Shown here piece after piece: positions 9,401 through 18,508 of a DNA stretch of 22,979 nt. The notes beneath the pieces are model-generated. The model was not told where the DNA came from. It saw only the letters and a program-made list of their open reading frames with translations, and did not search any database. The stretch spans positions 1 to 22,979 of the forward strand of contig JAQGAU010000878.1 in NCBI GenBank assembly GCA_034698045.1, written 5' to 3'. This stretch comes from Paramacrobiotus richtersi (taxonomy: Eukaryota; Tardigrada; Eutardigrada; Parachela; Macrobiotidae). The first letter of the stretch is position 1. Each line of letters starts with the position of its first letter. Both the position numbers and the translations under genes were made by a program.

Positions 9401-10889
9401 CCACAGAAGGACTCGAAGACGAGTACGAATTCTACGGGCATAATCATGTCCCTAAAGATTTCCGAAAAATTACTGCGTCTTGCATGCACAGATTCGCCGA
9501 CAAAAGAATGACTGTGGATGAGGTTATAAATAAGCTGGTGGCACTAGAGGAACACACTTATGGAAGCACTTGGGTGCTTTGTACTCAAGATGAAAGAAGC
9601 GAAGAGGAAGAACTCTCCAGCAGCCATCGGCAAATGTTAGAAGAAATTGGCTGCGCATGCTCGTACGAATATAATTATTTCATGGATTGCATAGGACAAG
9701 GCGCTTATGGCTATGTGTACAAGGCAAAAGTGACTGATACTGGCACGTACCACGGAAGTGAAACAATAGCCGTAAAGGAAGTCACTCTGCGTAACAACAG
9801 GATCAAACAGATGAAACAAGACCACAGCTGGGAAAGAGCCAAGGAGCAGTGGCAAAAGCTGGTCGATCTAAGGCACCCACACTTAGTAGCTTATCACAAG
9901 GTCACCCTGTGGAAACTTACACAAGGTGCGGGCATCGAGTTTATGATGGATTACTGCGACGGTAAGAGAATAATAATAAGCAGATTTATGAAGTTTATGC
10001 AAATTGTCATAAGTGTCGGTGAAGCCACACCAGGCAGATGTGAGCATTGCAGTGATTGCACTAGCCGCCGCTATGATTTATGACAGTGTTTATGATTAAT
10101 TTTATGACTCGAACTACAGCAGTTCTTCGCGATATGTAGAAACGCAATAATCAGACCTTTGGGCCTGAAATCCCGAAAATAATATAACTTGCCTCATTTT
10201 TAACATGTATAACCGCTGTTTGTTTCCCAGGTGGCGATCTGGATGCGTTCATTGCGCATTGTAATTCAGGAATCTGGAGTTTATCCGCCGATGCAGTTTT
10301 CAGCTACGCTATACAGCTGGCACGCGGACTGTGCTTCTTGCATGAAAAGCAGTTCATTCACGGTGATCTGAAACCTGGCAATATTTTCATGGATAGAGCT
10401 ACCGGTAATACGGGAAACCGACCCCTGCGCATCGGAGATCTGGATGGCGCGGTGCGAATTCGTGATAATTCTGTCATGTCGGGGCGCATAGATCTAGCCG
10501 GAACTGGCCCGTACATGTCGCCAGAAATGGTCATGCTAATCTTCGGAAAGGAGCACGAAGATATCGGTTTCTCCACTGATATCTGGAGCCTCGGATGCGT
10601 CATCCTTGACTTGACCAACTGCTCCGTCGGAATAAAACAGCGACTATTCCACAAAACGACTACAAACGTAGAAGGGACTTTGGAAACACATACAATAGAA
10701 CGGAAAAGCTTTTCGGCCGACGCATTTCTTTTTCAGGTTTCCCAGGGATACCATCCCTTCATATCCGAGCAGATTAAACGAGATTTAAGGAACATAATTC
10801 AAAGCTGTCTGATTTCAGCCTGCACAAATCGTGCAACAGCCGCGACTGTGCTGGAAGAATTGCTTTGTACTGAAAACGGAGATCCTTGA
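6407..10889 (+). CDS. Tandem pseudokinase-kinase protein (three exons; in-frame TAG or hidden small intron in domain 1)
   Basis: Exons 6407-6764, 8495-9961 and 10231-10889 join at phase 1 with donors GTATGG and GTAAGA and acceptors CTTGTAG and TTTCCCAG. The start at 6407 has a good context (AATATGG); an in-frame ATG at 6254 is an alternative. Domain 1 (about 6430-9560) keeps the VAVKK lysine, HGDLKP (8620-8637), WVAPEV and DVWSLGC. It has no glycine-rich loop, Ser in place of the catalytic-loop Asn, and GLDN in place of DFG, so it is probably a pseudokinase. It also carries an insertion of about 150 residues after APE. Domain 2 (about 9650-10880) has GQGAYGYV (9694-9717), the VK lysine (9775-9777), HGDLKPGN (10359-10382), DLDG instead of DFG (10437-10448), MSPEM and DIWSLGC, so activity is plausible, most likely on Ser/Thr. 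Both domains have an intron at the same place after MDYC, so they likely arose by internal duplication. TAG at 8923-8925 interrupts the frame unless removed by an intron. No receptor or SH2 part is seen. Confidence 0.82.
6765..8494 (+). other. First intron of the kinase gene, enlarged by a transposon
   Basis: The intron runs from GTATGG to TTCTTCTTGTAG and is 1730 nt, against 269 nt for the equivalent intron in the second kinase domain (9962-10230). Much of the extra length is the inverted-repeat element at 7347-8071. The flanking parts (6765-7346 and 8072-8494) hold only short non-domain frames. Confidence 0.75.
7347..8071. mobile_element. MITE-like non-autonomous DNA transposon with 123-bp terminal inverted repeats
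   Basis: The left arm 7347-7469 and the right arm 7949-8071 are inverted copies of equal length. I count 13 mismatches in 123 positions, about 89% identity. Each arm starts CACT(G/C)ACAAGGGAAC at the outside and ends at GGGCCCC inside. The 479-nt interior has no transposase-like open frame, so the element depends on another copy for movement. A TA dinucleotide lies immediately outside the left arm and one base outside the right arm (GTA-CACT; GAGTG-C-TA), which may be a TA target duplication as in Tc1/mariner-type elements. Weaker similarity continues outside the arms, so the true ends may lie slightly further out. The superfamily is not certain. Confidence 0.85.
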
Positions 10890-11146
10890 TGACAAGCAGG
10901 AAGCCAGAACCCTATCCCTCAGAAAGTTATACACACAGACCGGCGCACCGACACTCGCTTTCGTTAACCTTGATAAACCAGTTTAGAGCGATTCCCAGCT
11001 GTTAGTCCATTGGTGCAGAGGCGATAAAAGCGTTCGGTTCCTGCTTTACTTTTGTAAATGTACTTGTTAATTGTTATGTTAATGGCTGTATCGCATAACC
11101 ATCTGCAAACTAGCACGAAACGTTACGCTACATTTTCTTTGTAATG
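10890..11146. other. 3' flank of the kinase gene
   Basis: A short AT-rich stretch after the kinase stop codon. GATAAA-type variants occur near 10970 and 11020 but no clear AATAAA. No other feature seen. Confidence 0.4.
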
Positions 11147-11569
11147 TTAGTGATTATGCATTGGGCAAGCAATGCTTTCACAAAACATCATAGTAATCAC
11201 AGAAAACCTTAACATCACCCGAACGGGCCTGTATAGTGTAAACCCCCCATATACCACCGTCTTGTGCACAGGAGGCACCGCTGCACCCCTTTCAACTGTG
11301 TCGTCTGCCTCGGACTGCTGAGCCCGGGCACTGACGGCCGAGTTGTGGGAGCTGCGGGATAAAGCATTTTGCTGTCTGGTACCAAGTGCAACGCTTCGAC
11401 CACGCTGTATATTTTCATATTTTTCACAGTTCTCAAACAGACATGCATTATTATTGTCTGAGGAAACCACGAAACAAATACATGAGCCATAAAGGTCACA
11501 TGTCTTTATGGCGAATCTCGCACAACCGAGACACTGTCCTGTAGCACGGGCCTTAACGAAAACCCGCAT
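11147..11569 (-). CDS. Cysteine-rich coding-like fragment, possible exon of a secreted protein
   Basis: A 140-codon open frame on the minus strand with an unusually protein-like start. A plausible acceptor (CCGTGCTACAG, at about 11539-11549) leads into a block with cysteine spacing C-x2-C-x6-C-x5-C-x-C-x10-C-x4-C, including CDLYGSCICF and ACLFENCEKY. This spacing is reminiscent of PAN/apple or MANSC-type extracellular modules, but I cannot assign a family. After the block the frame becomes Ser/Ala/Gln-rich and looks like a linker. No signal peptide is visible and no partner exon was joined with confidence. It may belong with the lectin-like fragment at 12260-12690 on the same strand, either as one decayed gene or as one with exons I cannot resolve. 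Confidence 0.3.
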   Translation of the reverse strand: MRVFVKARATGQCLGCARFAIKTCDLYGSCICFVVSSDNNNACLFENCEKYENIQRGRSVALGTRQQNALSRSSHNSAVSARAQQSEADDTVERGAAVPPVHKTVVYGGFTLYRPVRVMLRFSVITMMFCESIACPMHNH

Positions 11570-11599
11570 ATGCTACCTTTGATGATCCGCCTTGAAATC

Positions 11600-11970
11600 A
11601 TTCCGAGCACACCCAAGCGGAACGAATGCGAAGCTGCAGTGATATGCTATGTCGAAGCTGATAACGCGTGCAGTAACAAAGTTCAAACACATACATCAAA
11701 ATAAAACCATAATCGGCAGCAAATAAACAACGAGATGATATTGGACTGTTTTCAGACAGTTTTCAGCGGTAGCGAACAAGGCGTCGGTATGCAAACAATT
11801 TGAGCTATGGTACTACGATTGCCGGTATGACGACTTTCTAAATGAGATATTTCAAGGAACTTAAATATGGCATAATTATTTATATATCGGCCTTTTGTAC
11901 CTCTTTGACAGGCTATTGCAGGTGTGGTCAGCTGAGCACTGTTTACTCTTAATATTACGGGAGTGGTACA
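11600..11970. repeat. Dispersed repeat R1, copy 1
   Basis: It aligns in the same orientation with 18114-18508. Well-matched blocks are CACCCAAGCGGAACGAATGC (start), TGATAACGCG, AAAGTTCAAACA, CAGCAAATAAA, TTTCAGCG(G/A)TAGCGA(A/G)CAAGG, TTTCAAGGA and AAATATGGCATAATT. After a less similar stretch the match resumes at TGTTTACTCTT (11939-11949). Identity by eye is roughly 75% with small indels. It has no coding potential shared by both copies, no terminal repeats and no recognisable tRNA or LTR motif. Confidence 0.8.
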
Positions 11971-12259
11971 CACAATCCAAATTCTTATCAGTTAAACTGG
12001 TTTGTATTTGCTTTGGTTTGTACATGTGTTACACATGTAAAACACGTCATGTTACACATGATGTGCAGCAGCTTGAGTTGTTTTCGTTGAAATGGGGTTG
12101 CTTTTATTCCGGATGCCGAAATATACTTGGACATTTGCCGTCTCAGCCGGATGAGCTTCTGATGGCGATTACACGCACAGATAATTAACTGTGTAATCTA
12201 TTTAGCAGTGTATGTTTCCTTAGACCTTCCGGAAAGCTTCTCAAGATCTGCCAACATAG

Positions 12260-12690
12260 TCAGACAACCCTCACAGTAACAACTTCACGGCAGCGGAAGG
12301 AGATCCGAGGAGGCTCGATTTTAGATGGATCCCTGCGGCAGCCGCAGATATTACGTAAGACAGAAACATAATAATTATGGTAACTGTCAACGCCTCGGAT
12401 AGACCAGGTGCGTTGTGCATACCGAACCGTTCCTGGCCACTTTGCATACCGAGCATTTTCGACCAACTGGCACAACGACTTCTCATTTTCCTGCAGCAGC
12501 TTTTCGGGCAACAATGCTCACCAAACTTGCTTTTGCCTCTGTGTCACAGACTGTGTGTACTACATTTTCCGATATGACGGAGCTTTGCGCACATGACGGT
12601 TCCAGACGGTAGTTTAATGTCACACAGGTGTCTCTCGTGCCATAGAAGTATGGGTAGTTTATTGCGGCTTTTGTGGCACAATACAATACA
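12260..12690 (-). pseudogene. C-type-lectin-like domain fragment, probably frameshifted
   Basis: On the minus strand from about 12686 the frame reads a cysteine-containing extracellular-type segment (YFYGTRDTCVTLNYRLEP, then HTVCDTEAKASLVSI). The pattern C-x(6)-SLVSI after an upstream Tyr/Cys strand resembles the first half of a C-type lectin domain. This frame stops soon after. A second frame, overlapping it at 12483-12514, continues with LPEKLLQENEKSL and Trp/Tyr-rich sequence down to 12260. A single frameshift between them would give one longer reading frame, so this may be a broken gene; an intron is the alternative, as a GTGAGC donor-like site starts at 12521. No signal peptide, calcium-site motif (EPN/QPD) or WND was found, so carbohydrate binding cannot be argued. 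Confidence 0.28.
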
Positions 12691-13361
12691 ATACAAAAGT
12701 ATTTTTATGCGTGGTACTGTAGTAGCTTTCCGTAAACTGGTGCGGTATCATGATTTATCTAGAGTTAATCTACTGGTGTATTCATCCTTTTTAATTTTGC
12801 CAGTTAGTTTTATCAGTTAATGATAAGTTTATCAAAAAAACTTCTTCGCGTGATGGGACCGTTGCAAAGATCACCTGTTCACTGCAACGCTGCATTTACA
12901 TACACAACCGCTGGAACAAAAAGCAGGTCGAGCGAGCGCCTCTCGCCAGTTTTAGGAAACAGTTACAATTCAAGCTCTTTCAATCACTTAACCGCCGCTT
13001 CTCATCAAGTACGAAAAAACGTTTCTGTTGCTTATTTTAGAGAAACGAGGCCGCTATATTTCTCACTCATAGTCTTCCAACAAATCAACCTACTGTACAA
13101 TGCATACGGCTTGAATGGCAAATGCAGACACAACGAGAAAGCACTTAACTTCGACTTCTTCAGAGAATCGGACAACAATCACTGCCACTTGTCGCAAATC
13201 CTAGCCAAACCGGTGCTATGTAGCAGACTTTACGCGTTGTTTAGAAAGACCACTTAGATGACACGACTCACGCGAAAACGACTGACGTACGAACATCATT
13301 TCGTCAGCAAGGTATTTCAACTGCTCGGGGAATGTGCCGTGTTATTATCACAACACAACCA
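12691..13361. other. Stretch without a supported gene
   Basis: A 145-codon plus-strand open frame (12820-13257) lies here, but its composition (Ser/Asn/Leu-rich, no signal peptide, no domain, no splice support) does not persuade me that it is coding. A short tandem array of TACAA units is present at about 12679-12697. The 3' flank of the minus-strand LRR gene ends in this region. Confidence 0.4.
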
Positions 13362-14525
13362 TTAACATGCACTAAAGCAAGTGGTATTATAGGAAAACTG
13401 ATTCCCCGCTTCGTAATTATCTTTGGTCAGATTCCTTGCGCAGTCCACTGACGACATATAGGATTTGTACCCAAACGGAGATCCGATATACTCGGACATA
13501 TAGCTTCCGATGACTGCCATTGTGCCCTTTGGTTTGTGCTCCATCAGTTCCGGCTTGGACTTGAGGAAATTTCTGTACCAGGCGAAGGAGCAGTCGCAGT
13601 GGATACGATGGGCTTTGTCGAGATCGGTCTCGTTCCACATTCCGATCCCGCTTCGATGATCGACCCCTAACAAATAGTCGTCTATTTGGCTAAAAACATA
13701 GCGTAAACCCCTGTCCACCGACACGCTGCTGATGTGTGGCAAATCGGTGAATGTATAGGGTTCCATTTCCGTAATGGTACTCATGAAAAAGCTGATCATC
13801 CTGACATTGGGAATCCGGTTGAAATCACGTCTCTTGATGGACAAATTCTTCGCGTTGTCAATCCGTAAGGCAACCAAACTGGGCAGTACTCCCGTGTGGT
13901 AAATTTTTGTTGTGATTTCGGTACTGGCACCAGCTAGAACTGTTAGATCGATGACTTGCCCTCGGACTGGTTCGAATACATCCGCATGGACTGGATCTTT
14001 GATGCCGTTTCGTTCCTTGATCTTCATGGTCAGCGCTCGTTTCGGACTGATTCTGCTAAATTTGGTGGTGTAGGCTCGTAGGAATGACCGCCACCCACCG
14101 GGATCCTTATACCAGCTGTATCCGCTGCAGTCTAATTCAAAATAGGTTTTGTAAGCCGGAGAAATCGATGCTATATCCGGTCTTCCATATCGCTGCACAT
14201 CACAGTGATCAGACTCAGTGGGTGAACAGGGAACGTTTTCGTATTCTTTGCACTCATGTAATGTCAAGTAGTCAGTGCGAAATGGATACGAGACGTCGGG
14301 AATCACATCCACTTGGTTCGCGGCAGGTGGTCCCCTGCAGTCGGTCTCCAGTTTCGGATCCATTGTAAACGGTTCCACGTAGAAACCTTTTTGGCAAACC
14401 AACAAAATGTTAATGTTTGTAGCAATGTTTGTTATTTGCTGTGCAGTTTTGAGGATGATTTTCCTACCGTTAACAACTTTGGCTAGTAGGGCGAATGCGG
14501 TTATAATCAGTGCAGCAGTTGACAT
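13362..14525 (-). CDS. Secreted leucine-rich-repeat-like protein with cysteine caps
   Basis: ATG at 14523-14525, TAA at 13362-13364. The open frame has 387 codons, but I prefer a model with an 81-nt intron at 14387-14467 (GTAGGA to CAAAAAG, phase 1), giving exons 14468-14525 and 13362-14386 and 360 residues. The intron removes an AT-rich, Ile/Asn-rich insertion and an unpaired cysteine, leaving ten. Spliced residues 1-20 are a signal peptide ending VVNG. A cysteine-rich N-terminal part (Cys36, 65, 73, 81, 106) is followed at about 163-253 by degenerate leucine-rich repeats, for example PNVRMISFFMSTITEMEPYTFTD. The C-terminal cap contains CDCSFAWYRNFL (Cys283, 285, then 335, 356, 360), typical of LRRCT-like caps. 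Sequons NLS, NET, NLT and NTT suggest N-glycosylation. No transmembrane or GPI tail is seen, so it is probably secreted. The repeats suggest protein binding; the ligand is unknown. Confidence 0.72.
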   Translation of the reverse strand: MSTAALIITAFALLAKVVNGRKIILKTAQQITNIATNINILLVCQKGFYVEPFTMDPKLETDCRGPPAANQVDVIPDVSYPFRTDYLTLHECKEYENVPCSPTESDHCDVQRYGRPDIASISPAYKTYFELDCSGYSWYKDPGGWRSFLRAYTTKFSRISPKRALTMKIKERNGIKDPVHADVFEPVRGQVIDLTVLAGASTEITTKIYHTGVLPSLVALRIDNAKNLSIKRRDFNRIPNVRMISFFMSTITEMEPYTFTDLPHISSVSVDRGLRYVFSQIDDYLLGVDHRSGIGMWNETDLDKAHRIHCDCSFAWYRNFLKSKPELMEHKPKGTMAVIGSYMSEYIGSPFGYKSYMSSVDCARNLTKDNYEAGNQFSYNTTCFSAC

Positions 14526-15317
14526 GGTCCTTCCAGCCGTAAGACCTGTTCCGTAAGGATCTCTTACACCTGCTGGTTATCGAATTGTATCAACCCCAAG
14601 CTTGATCATTCAACCATACCACATATGACGTTTAAAAAAACACGACAGCTGCGCAACTCAACGACTCGTAGTGAGATGCTACTGTGGAATCAGATTCCCT
14701 GACTATGTTCGTCAGTCCATAGATGATCGGTTTTCAGTTCCGACGAGCAATAAAAATTTTACACTTAGTGCTACGTGCAGTTGGATCGGCCGCGATGGTT
14801 CTAGTGTTTGTTTTCTACCCTTAAGCGTTTGCCAACTTATTCGAGTTCTACCTTGAGCCGAGAACAGCTGGTTGGTTTAGCCCTGAGGGCTGTTCATCGG
14901 AGTGTGGCTATTTTAGTGTGTATATTCAATCAGCAGATGCCCAGAAACAATGCTGACACAATAAAAATTCTAAAAATCACGTAAAAAACGTGTCCCAATT
15001 AGCGCGCCAAGGATCAGTAGTCAAAATCAAACAAACAAAATTGCGCATAACTTCCAAGCTCATGCGCTGAAACCAGAAACAATTAAATCTGCTTCCTCCT
15101 TGAAAACAGCCTTTTACCAAATTTCAAATGCAAACCAACGGCCGCATCACACCGCACTCCAAAAGTCTCGCAAGTAAGTGGAACAAAAACCCAAGCACCC
15201 AGCATTATGCGATAGTGGTGTTTTTTGGCCACGGCCGCCTCTTCTGGACCTGGCCTCAATAGTCTAAACGTTTCGAAACTACAAGAAAACGTTCACTCTC
15301 CAGGGGTAAACGTTTAG
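14526..15317. other. Upstream flank of the LRR gene; no gene seen
   Basis: AT-rich sequence with short frames only. It should include the promoter of the minus-strand LRR gene, but no clear TATA box was found. A small palindrome, AGCCCTGAGGGCT, lies near 14879. Nothing else stands out before repeat R2 begins at 15318. Confidence 0.4.
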
Positions 15318-16075
15318 GACGGCGGCGCAGGCGGATCTGTCGCTTCTTGAATCGCACGAAGAACCAAAGGTTGTTACATCAAAATTCCATATTTTGTGAA
15401 AAAGGGCTCCGTCTAGTCATACATTTTTGGTTATCGAGCCGGATCTGTAATCAGCAAAACTTTAAGATTGTTCTCAACAGAATTTTGCAGAGTTTTAGCT
15501 CAGATCAGCCCTACCAAACGCTTCTCGTTGATCATCATGCTAACAGTTAATGAATCAAAACATTCACAACCATTCACTGTTCACGTATAAACTTTAAGGC
15601 AAAACGAAAAATTGCTCATTGCCAGTGATTAATATAAGCACCTCTACTTAAACCGGCATAATAGCTAGGACCAGCCTGATATTTTTGAAAAAATGGTCTT
15701 TCGGGCGGTTCACGCTTTTTCAACGCATTCTGCAGCAGCACTTGTGCTAAAAGGCAAGAACATTCTGCCCATACTATGATGACAGACGTAAGTCACAAAA
15801 AAAGTATTACGCGAACAAATAGTTAAAAGCCGTTCGTTTGCTTCAATTACTTATACGAAGCCGAATCCACACACATCAGCGCAAGGAAAAAAAACGAATG
15901 GCAATCGTTCCTATAGGCAAGGGCAACGAACATGTAAAAAACATACTAATTTTAGTGCCGGCCATGGCAAAAAGGCATGTACAGATAGCAATTTAACGAT
16001 GCGAGGTGGACTGTTTTTTATTAACATAATATCATTGCCGATTAATGCTCTGTGTCTGTTGGTACAACGCACTCA
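15318..16075. repeat. Dispersed repeat R2, copy 1
   Basis: It aligns in the same orientation with 19591-20133. The start is GACGGCGGCGCA in both. Shared blocks include ATCGAGCCGGA, CGGGCGGTT/TGGGCGGTT, AAGCAAGAACAT-type sequence, ACTTAT(A/G)C(G/A)AAGC(C/G)GAATC, CACACATC, TCGTTCCT(A/T)TAGGCA, GAACATG(T/C)AAAAAACATA and CAACGCACTCA (end). This copy carries about 180 nt at roughly 15470-15645 that copy 2 lacks. Identity in the matched parts is about 70-75% by eye. It has no shared open frame and no recognisable terminal repeats. It could be an old transposon or part of a segmental duplication. Confidence 0.75.
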
Positions 16076-16649
16076 CAAAAATCGTGAAACTCTGTGACCA
16101 GGACTATGTACCAGGACCATAATTACTTTTTTTATTGAGGCTTGTCTTTTTATTGACCTTACAGAGCATGCGTTAAATCCTGCCTGTTGTTTGTGGACCA
16201 AAAGCAGCGCCACTACGTTTTGCCCACATCGTGTTTGTCAGCTTGTCAATTTCAGGTAAGAAGCATATTTGAAGTACCTTTATTGTTTCAGTTTTAAACT
16301 TTCTATTTTTATGAGGCCTATTCACACTAAACGGTGGAATATCAGAGCTATTTCAGCAGCGAAATAACCGCTACGTAAATCGTTGGGTTTCCTTTAGATA
16401 GTTTTGCATACTGGCCAATCTAGACCTTTATGATTGTTTGTTGTTTTACCTTTTTTATGTGTTGTGTTACGCCTTGTGTTTCTATATTAATGACTAACCT
16501 ATCGACGTTTCCTCTATCATTCTGACGTGCCGGTTTAGCAACGTTGCTCAAAACCTTTATGCATTTCTGATCCAATTATTTCCAATTTTATTATTTTATT
16601 ATTGATTGTTTCCAATTACTAATACATACAGTATGCAGGATATTTTTAT
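16076..16649. other. Stretch without a supported gene
   Basis: T-rich sequence between repeat R2 copy 1 and the esterase-like relic. Several pyrimidine tracts and acceptor-like sites occur (for example TTTATTTCAG ending near 16653), which may be leftovers of introns of the decayed gene downstream. No coding exon found. Confidence 0.35.
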
Positions 16650-17616
16650 TTCAGTGCATGTGTACAGTTGATTTTCAGTCCACCTTCGGTTTGCCTTCTA
16701 CCGTCGCCGGTTTGGTGACTGTGGAATACGTGTTCCCTAATTTCCATGTCGGTGACGGTGGACCGATCCCGGGTATTTCGTCGTGCATGGAGTGTGGCCG
16801 GCGGACCTGCGGCAGAAAACACTGGCCTCTTTTGGCGACCAAATGTTCACTTTGACGCTGTTGCTCAACCCACCAAATACGGAAAGTATTGCGGAGTGCG
16901 TGAAATAAATCATAACTCTGCTTATGGCCAACCTGCTCTGTTTACGTCTTATGGCAGAACTCAAGCGTACACAAAGCATGTCGTACCTGTTTAGATGAAT
17001 TAGCTGTTCGCTTCATGCAGCTGAACAGTTAATGATAACGGTAAGAATCATATGTCAGACGATTGTTCAAATAATTGACTAAATAAGTATTCAACCAGTT
17101 GACCCTTGAAATGATCGGGGAATTAACCATCATATAGCAAAATAACGCATATATTTTTCTTTTTTATAACGCATGTGGAGGCAAGAATCCTCGAAGAATC
17201 CTTGATTTTACAAAATATGCGGAAACCCCTCTCCCTTCCGGAATCTTATTCGTCGTCTCTGGATTTCCCTGTGCCCCAGGAAATACGCCCAATCCTAAAG
17301 CCATCTTGACCTTATGGCCTACGTTTGGAAATGGAGACTACCTGGACAGTTCCGCGGCGTGGTAGCAGCTGCACATTGTTTACGTCAGCAGTTAGCTTAT
17401 GCAAAACTTCGCGGAGACCATTGACCCTGCGAAAACAGGCAAAGACAACAACTGGGACTGTTGACCATCCGTTAATTTCGTTGGAGACGACGGTTTGCTG
17501 TTTGAGAGCATTCTGATGCTGGTGCGTTTCGAACCAGAGACGAGCACATAGCGATTGTTAAACGTAAGAGAGCGCAACAATTGCGTGAAAAACATTGTGC
17601 AGGAGATTTTTTAAAA
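16650..17616 (+). pseudogene. Decayed carboxylesterase/cholinesterase-like gene (C-terminal half)
   Basis: Pieces of an alpha/beta-hydrolase type-B carboxylesterase appear in order but in different frames. About 16650-16770 reads GLVTVEYVFPNFHVGDGG. About 16786-16850, in another frame, reads VWPADLRQKTLASFGDQMFT, like the family's W-x-x-x-x-R...GD-x-x-F block. About 16848-16992, in the third frame, reads PTKYGKYCG...LFTSYG. From 17216 a single frame reads GFPCAPGNTPNPKA, LTLWPTFGNGDY, then MQNFAETIDP and DNNWD, like the family's VFG-x-P...W-x-NFAKTGDPN...NNWP C-terminus. That frame has stops at 17363, 17393, 17462 and 17549. No GESAGG nucleophile elbow was found. Frameshifts plus stops make a pseudogene the simplest reading. 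Micro-introns could explain some breaks but not all. Confidence 0.48.
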
Positions 17617-18113
17617 ATGGTTCATTGCGGCATGTGTGTCAGTGAACGTGTACATCGCATGTGGACATAAAGAAAACCATACAACGGCACTTTCAACGAC
17701 CGAGGACCACCCAGAGAAACCAAAAAAAAAACAGAATGCGGAAGGCAAGCAATATGTCAAGCAAACATTATGACATATTGATTGCCTTCAACATTATATT
17801 TCTTTGTATGTACCAACAGCAGGAAGATTTGTTGGTTAAGCAGCGCGAACTCTTTAGACAGAATCTGTCCAGTGTTACACCTACCTGGCACAGGAGGCGC
17901 CCAGTGGCGCTGAGTTTTGTCGTACCATTTTAAATCCAAGAAGGTCACGATGCGGAGATTTACAGTTCATTGCGATTCCAATCAAGAAATGAAACACTGC
18001 ACCTCCTTCAGTCACGTTAGCACTGCATCAGCACAAGTAATAGCTAGAATCTGTGGTTTCCAGCATGCGCGAACGACAGTTTTATTATACATTTGGTGCT
18101 GCGCCCGGAATTC
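17617..18113. other. Stretch without a supported gene
   Basis: A 90-codon Lys/Arg/Gln-rich plus-strand frame (17661-17933) is present, but it has no domain, no splice support and low-complexity composition. Nothing else recognised before repeat R1 copy 2. Confidence 0.35.
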
Positions 18114-18508
18114 ATTCTGACCCCACCCAAGCGGAACGAATGCGCGCTGCATTGTGTGATATCGAAAAATGATAACGCGCGCAGTCAGAAAGTTCAAACA
18201 ATGCATCAAGATAAAACTGTAAGCTACAGCAAATAAATAATCAGATCTGATATCAGCATGACTTTGGGCAAATCAGGATGATTTCAGCGATAGCGAGCAA
18301 GGCTCCGTTGTGCAAACAAGTTGAGCTGCTACGACTGGCGATACGCCGAATTTCAGAATGACTATGTTTCAAGGAGCTGAAATATGGCATAATTGTTATA
18401 CCCGTCTGTCGCACCCGTACTTATCTGTAGGTGATTCCAGGACACCCGTAGATAGGTGGTACATAGATGTAGGTAGTTCAATATTGTTTACTCTTGAGGA
18501 GTGGCGCC
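18114..18508. repeat. Dispersed repeat R1, copy 2
   Basis: Partner of 11600-11970, direct orientation, about 6.5 kb away. The two copies share the AAGCGGAACGAATGCG start and an AATAAA hexamer, and this copy has GCATAATTGTTATA where copy 1 has GCATAATTATTTATA. The ATTGTTTACTCTTGAGGAGTGG block near the end corresponds to a similar block in copy 1. The right-hand part holds about 40 nt more than copy 1 (GATAGGTGGTACATAGATG region). No coding function is visible. Confidence 0.8.

Noticed and set aside
10669-10737. Possible 69-nt intron (GTAGAA to TTTCTTTTTCAG) in the last kinase exon
   Set aside because: The segment encodes SADAFLFQ before VSQG, which aligns with SLHKLATEG in domain 1, so it is more likely coding. 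It remains in frame either way.
12820-13257. A 145-codon plus-strand open frame
   Set aside because: No domain, signal peptide or splice support; composition looks random, and a frame of this length can occur by chance in a 23-kb window.
17661-17933. Lys/Gln-rich 90-codon plus-strand frame
   Set aside because: Low-complexity composition, no domain and no splice or promoter context.
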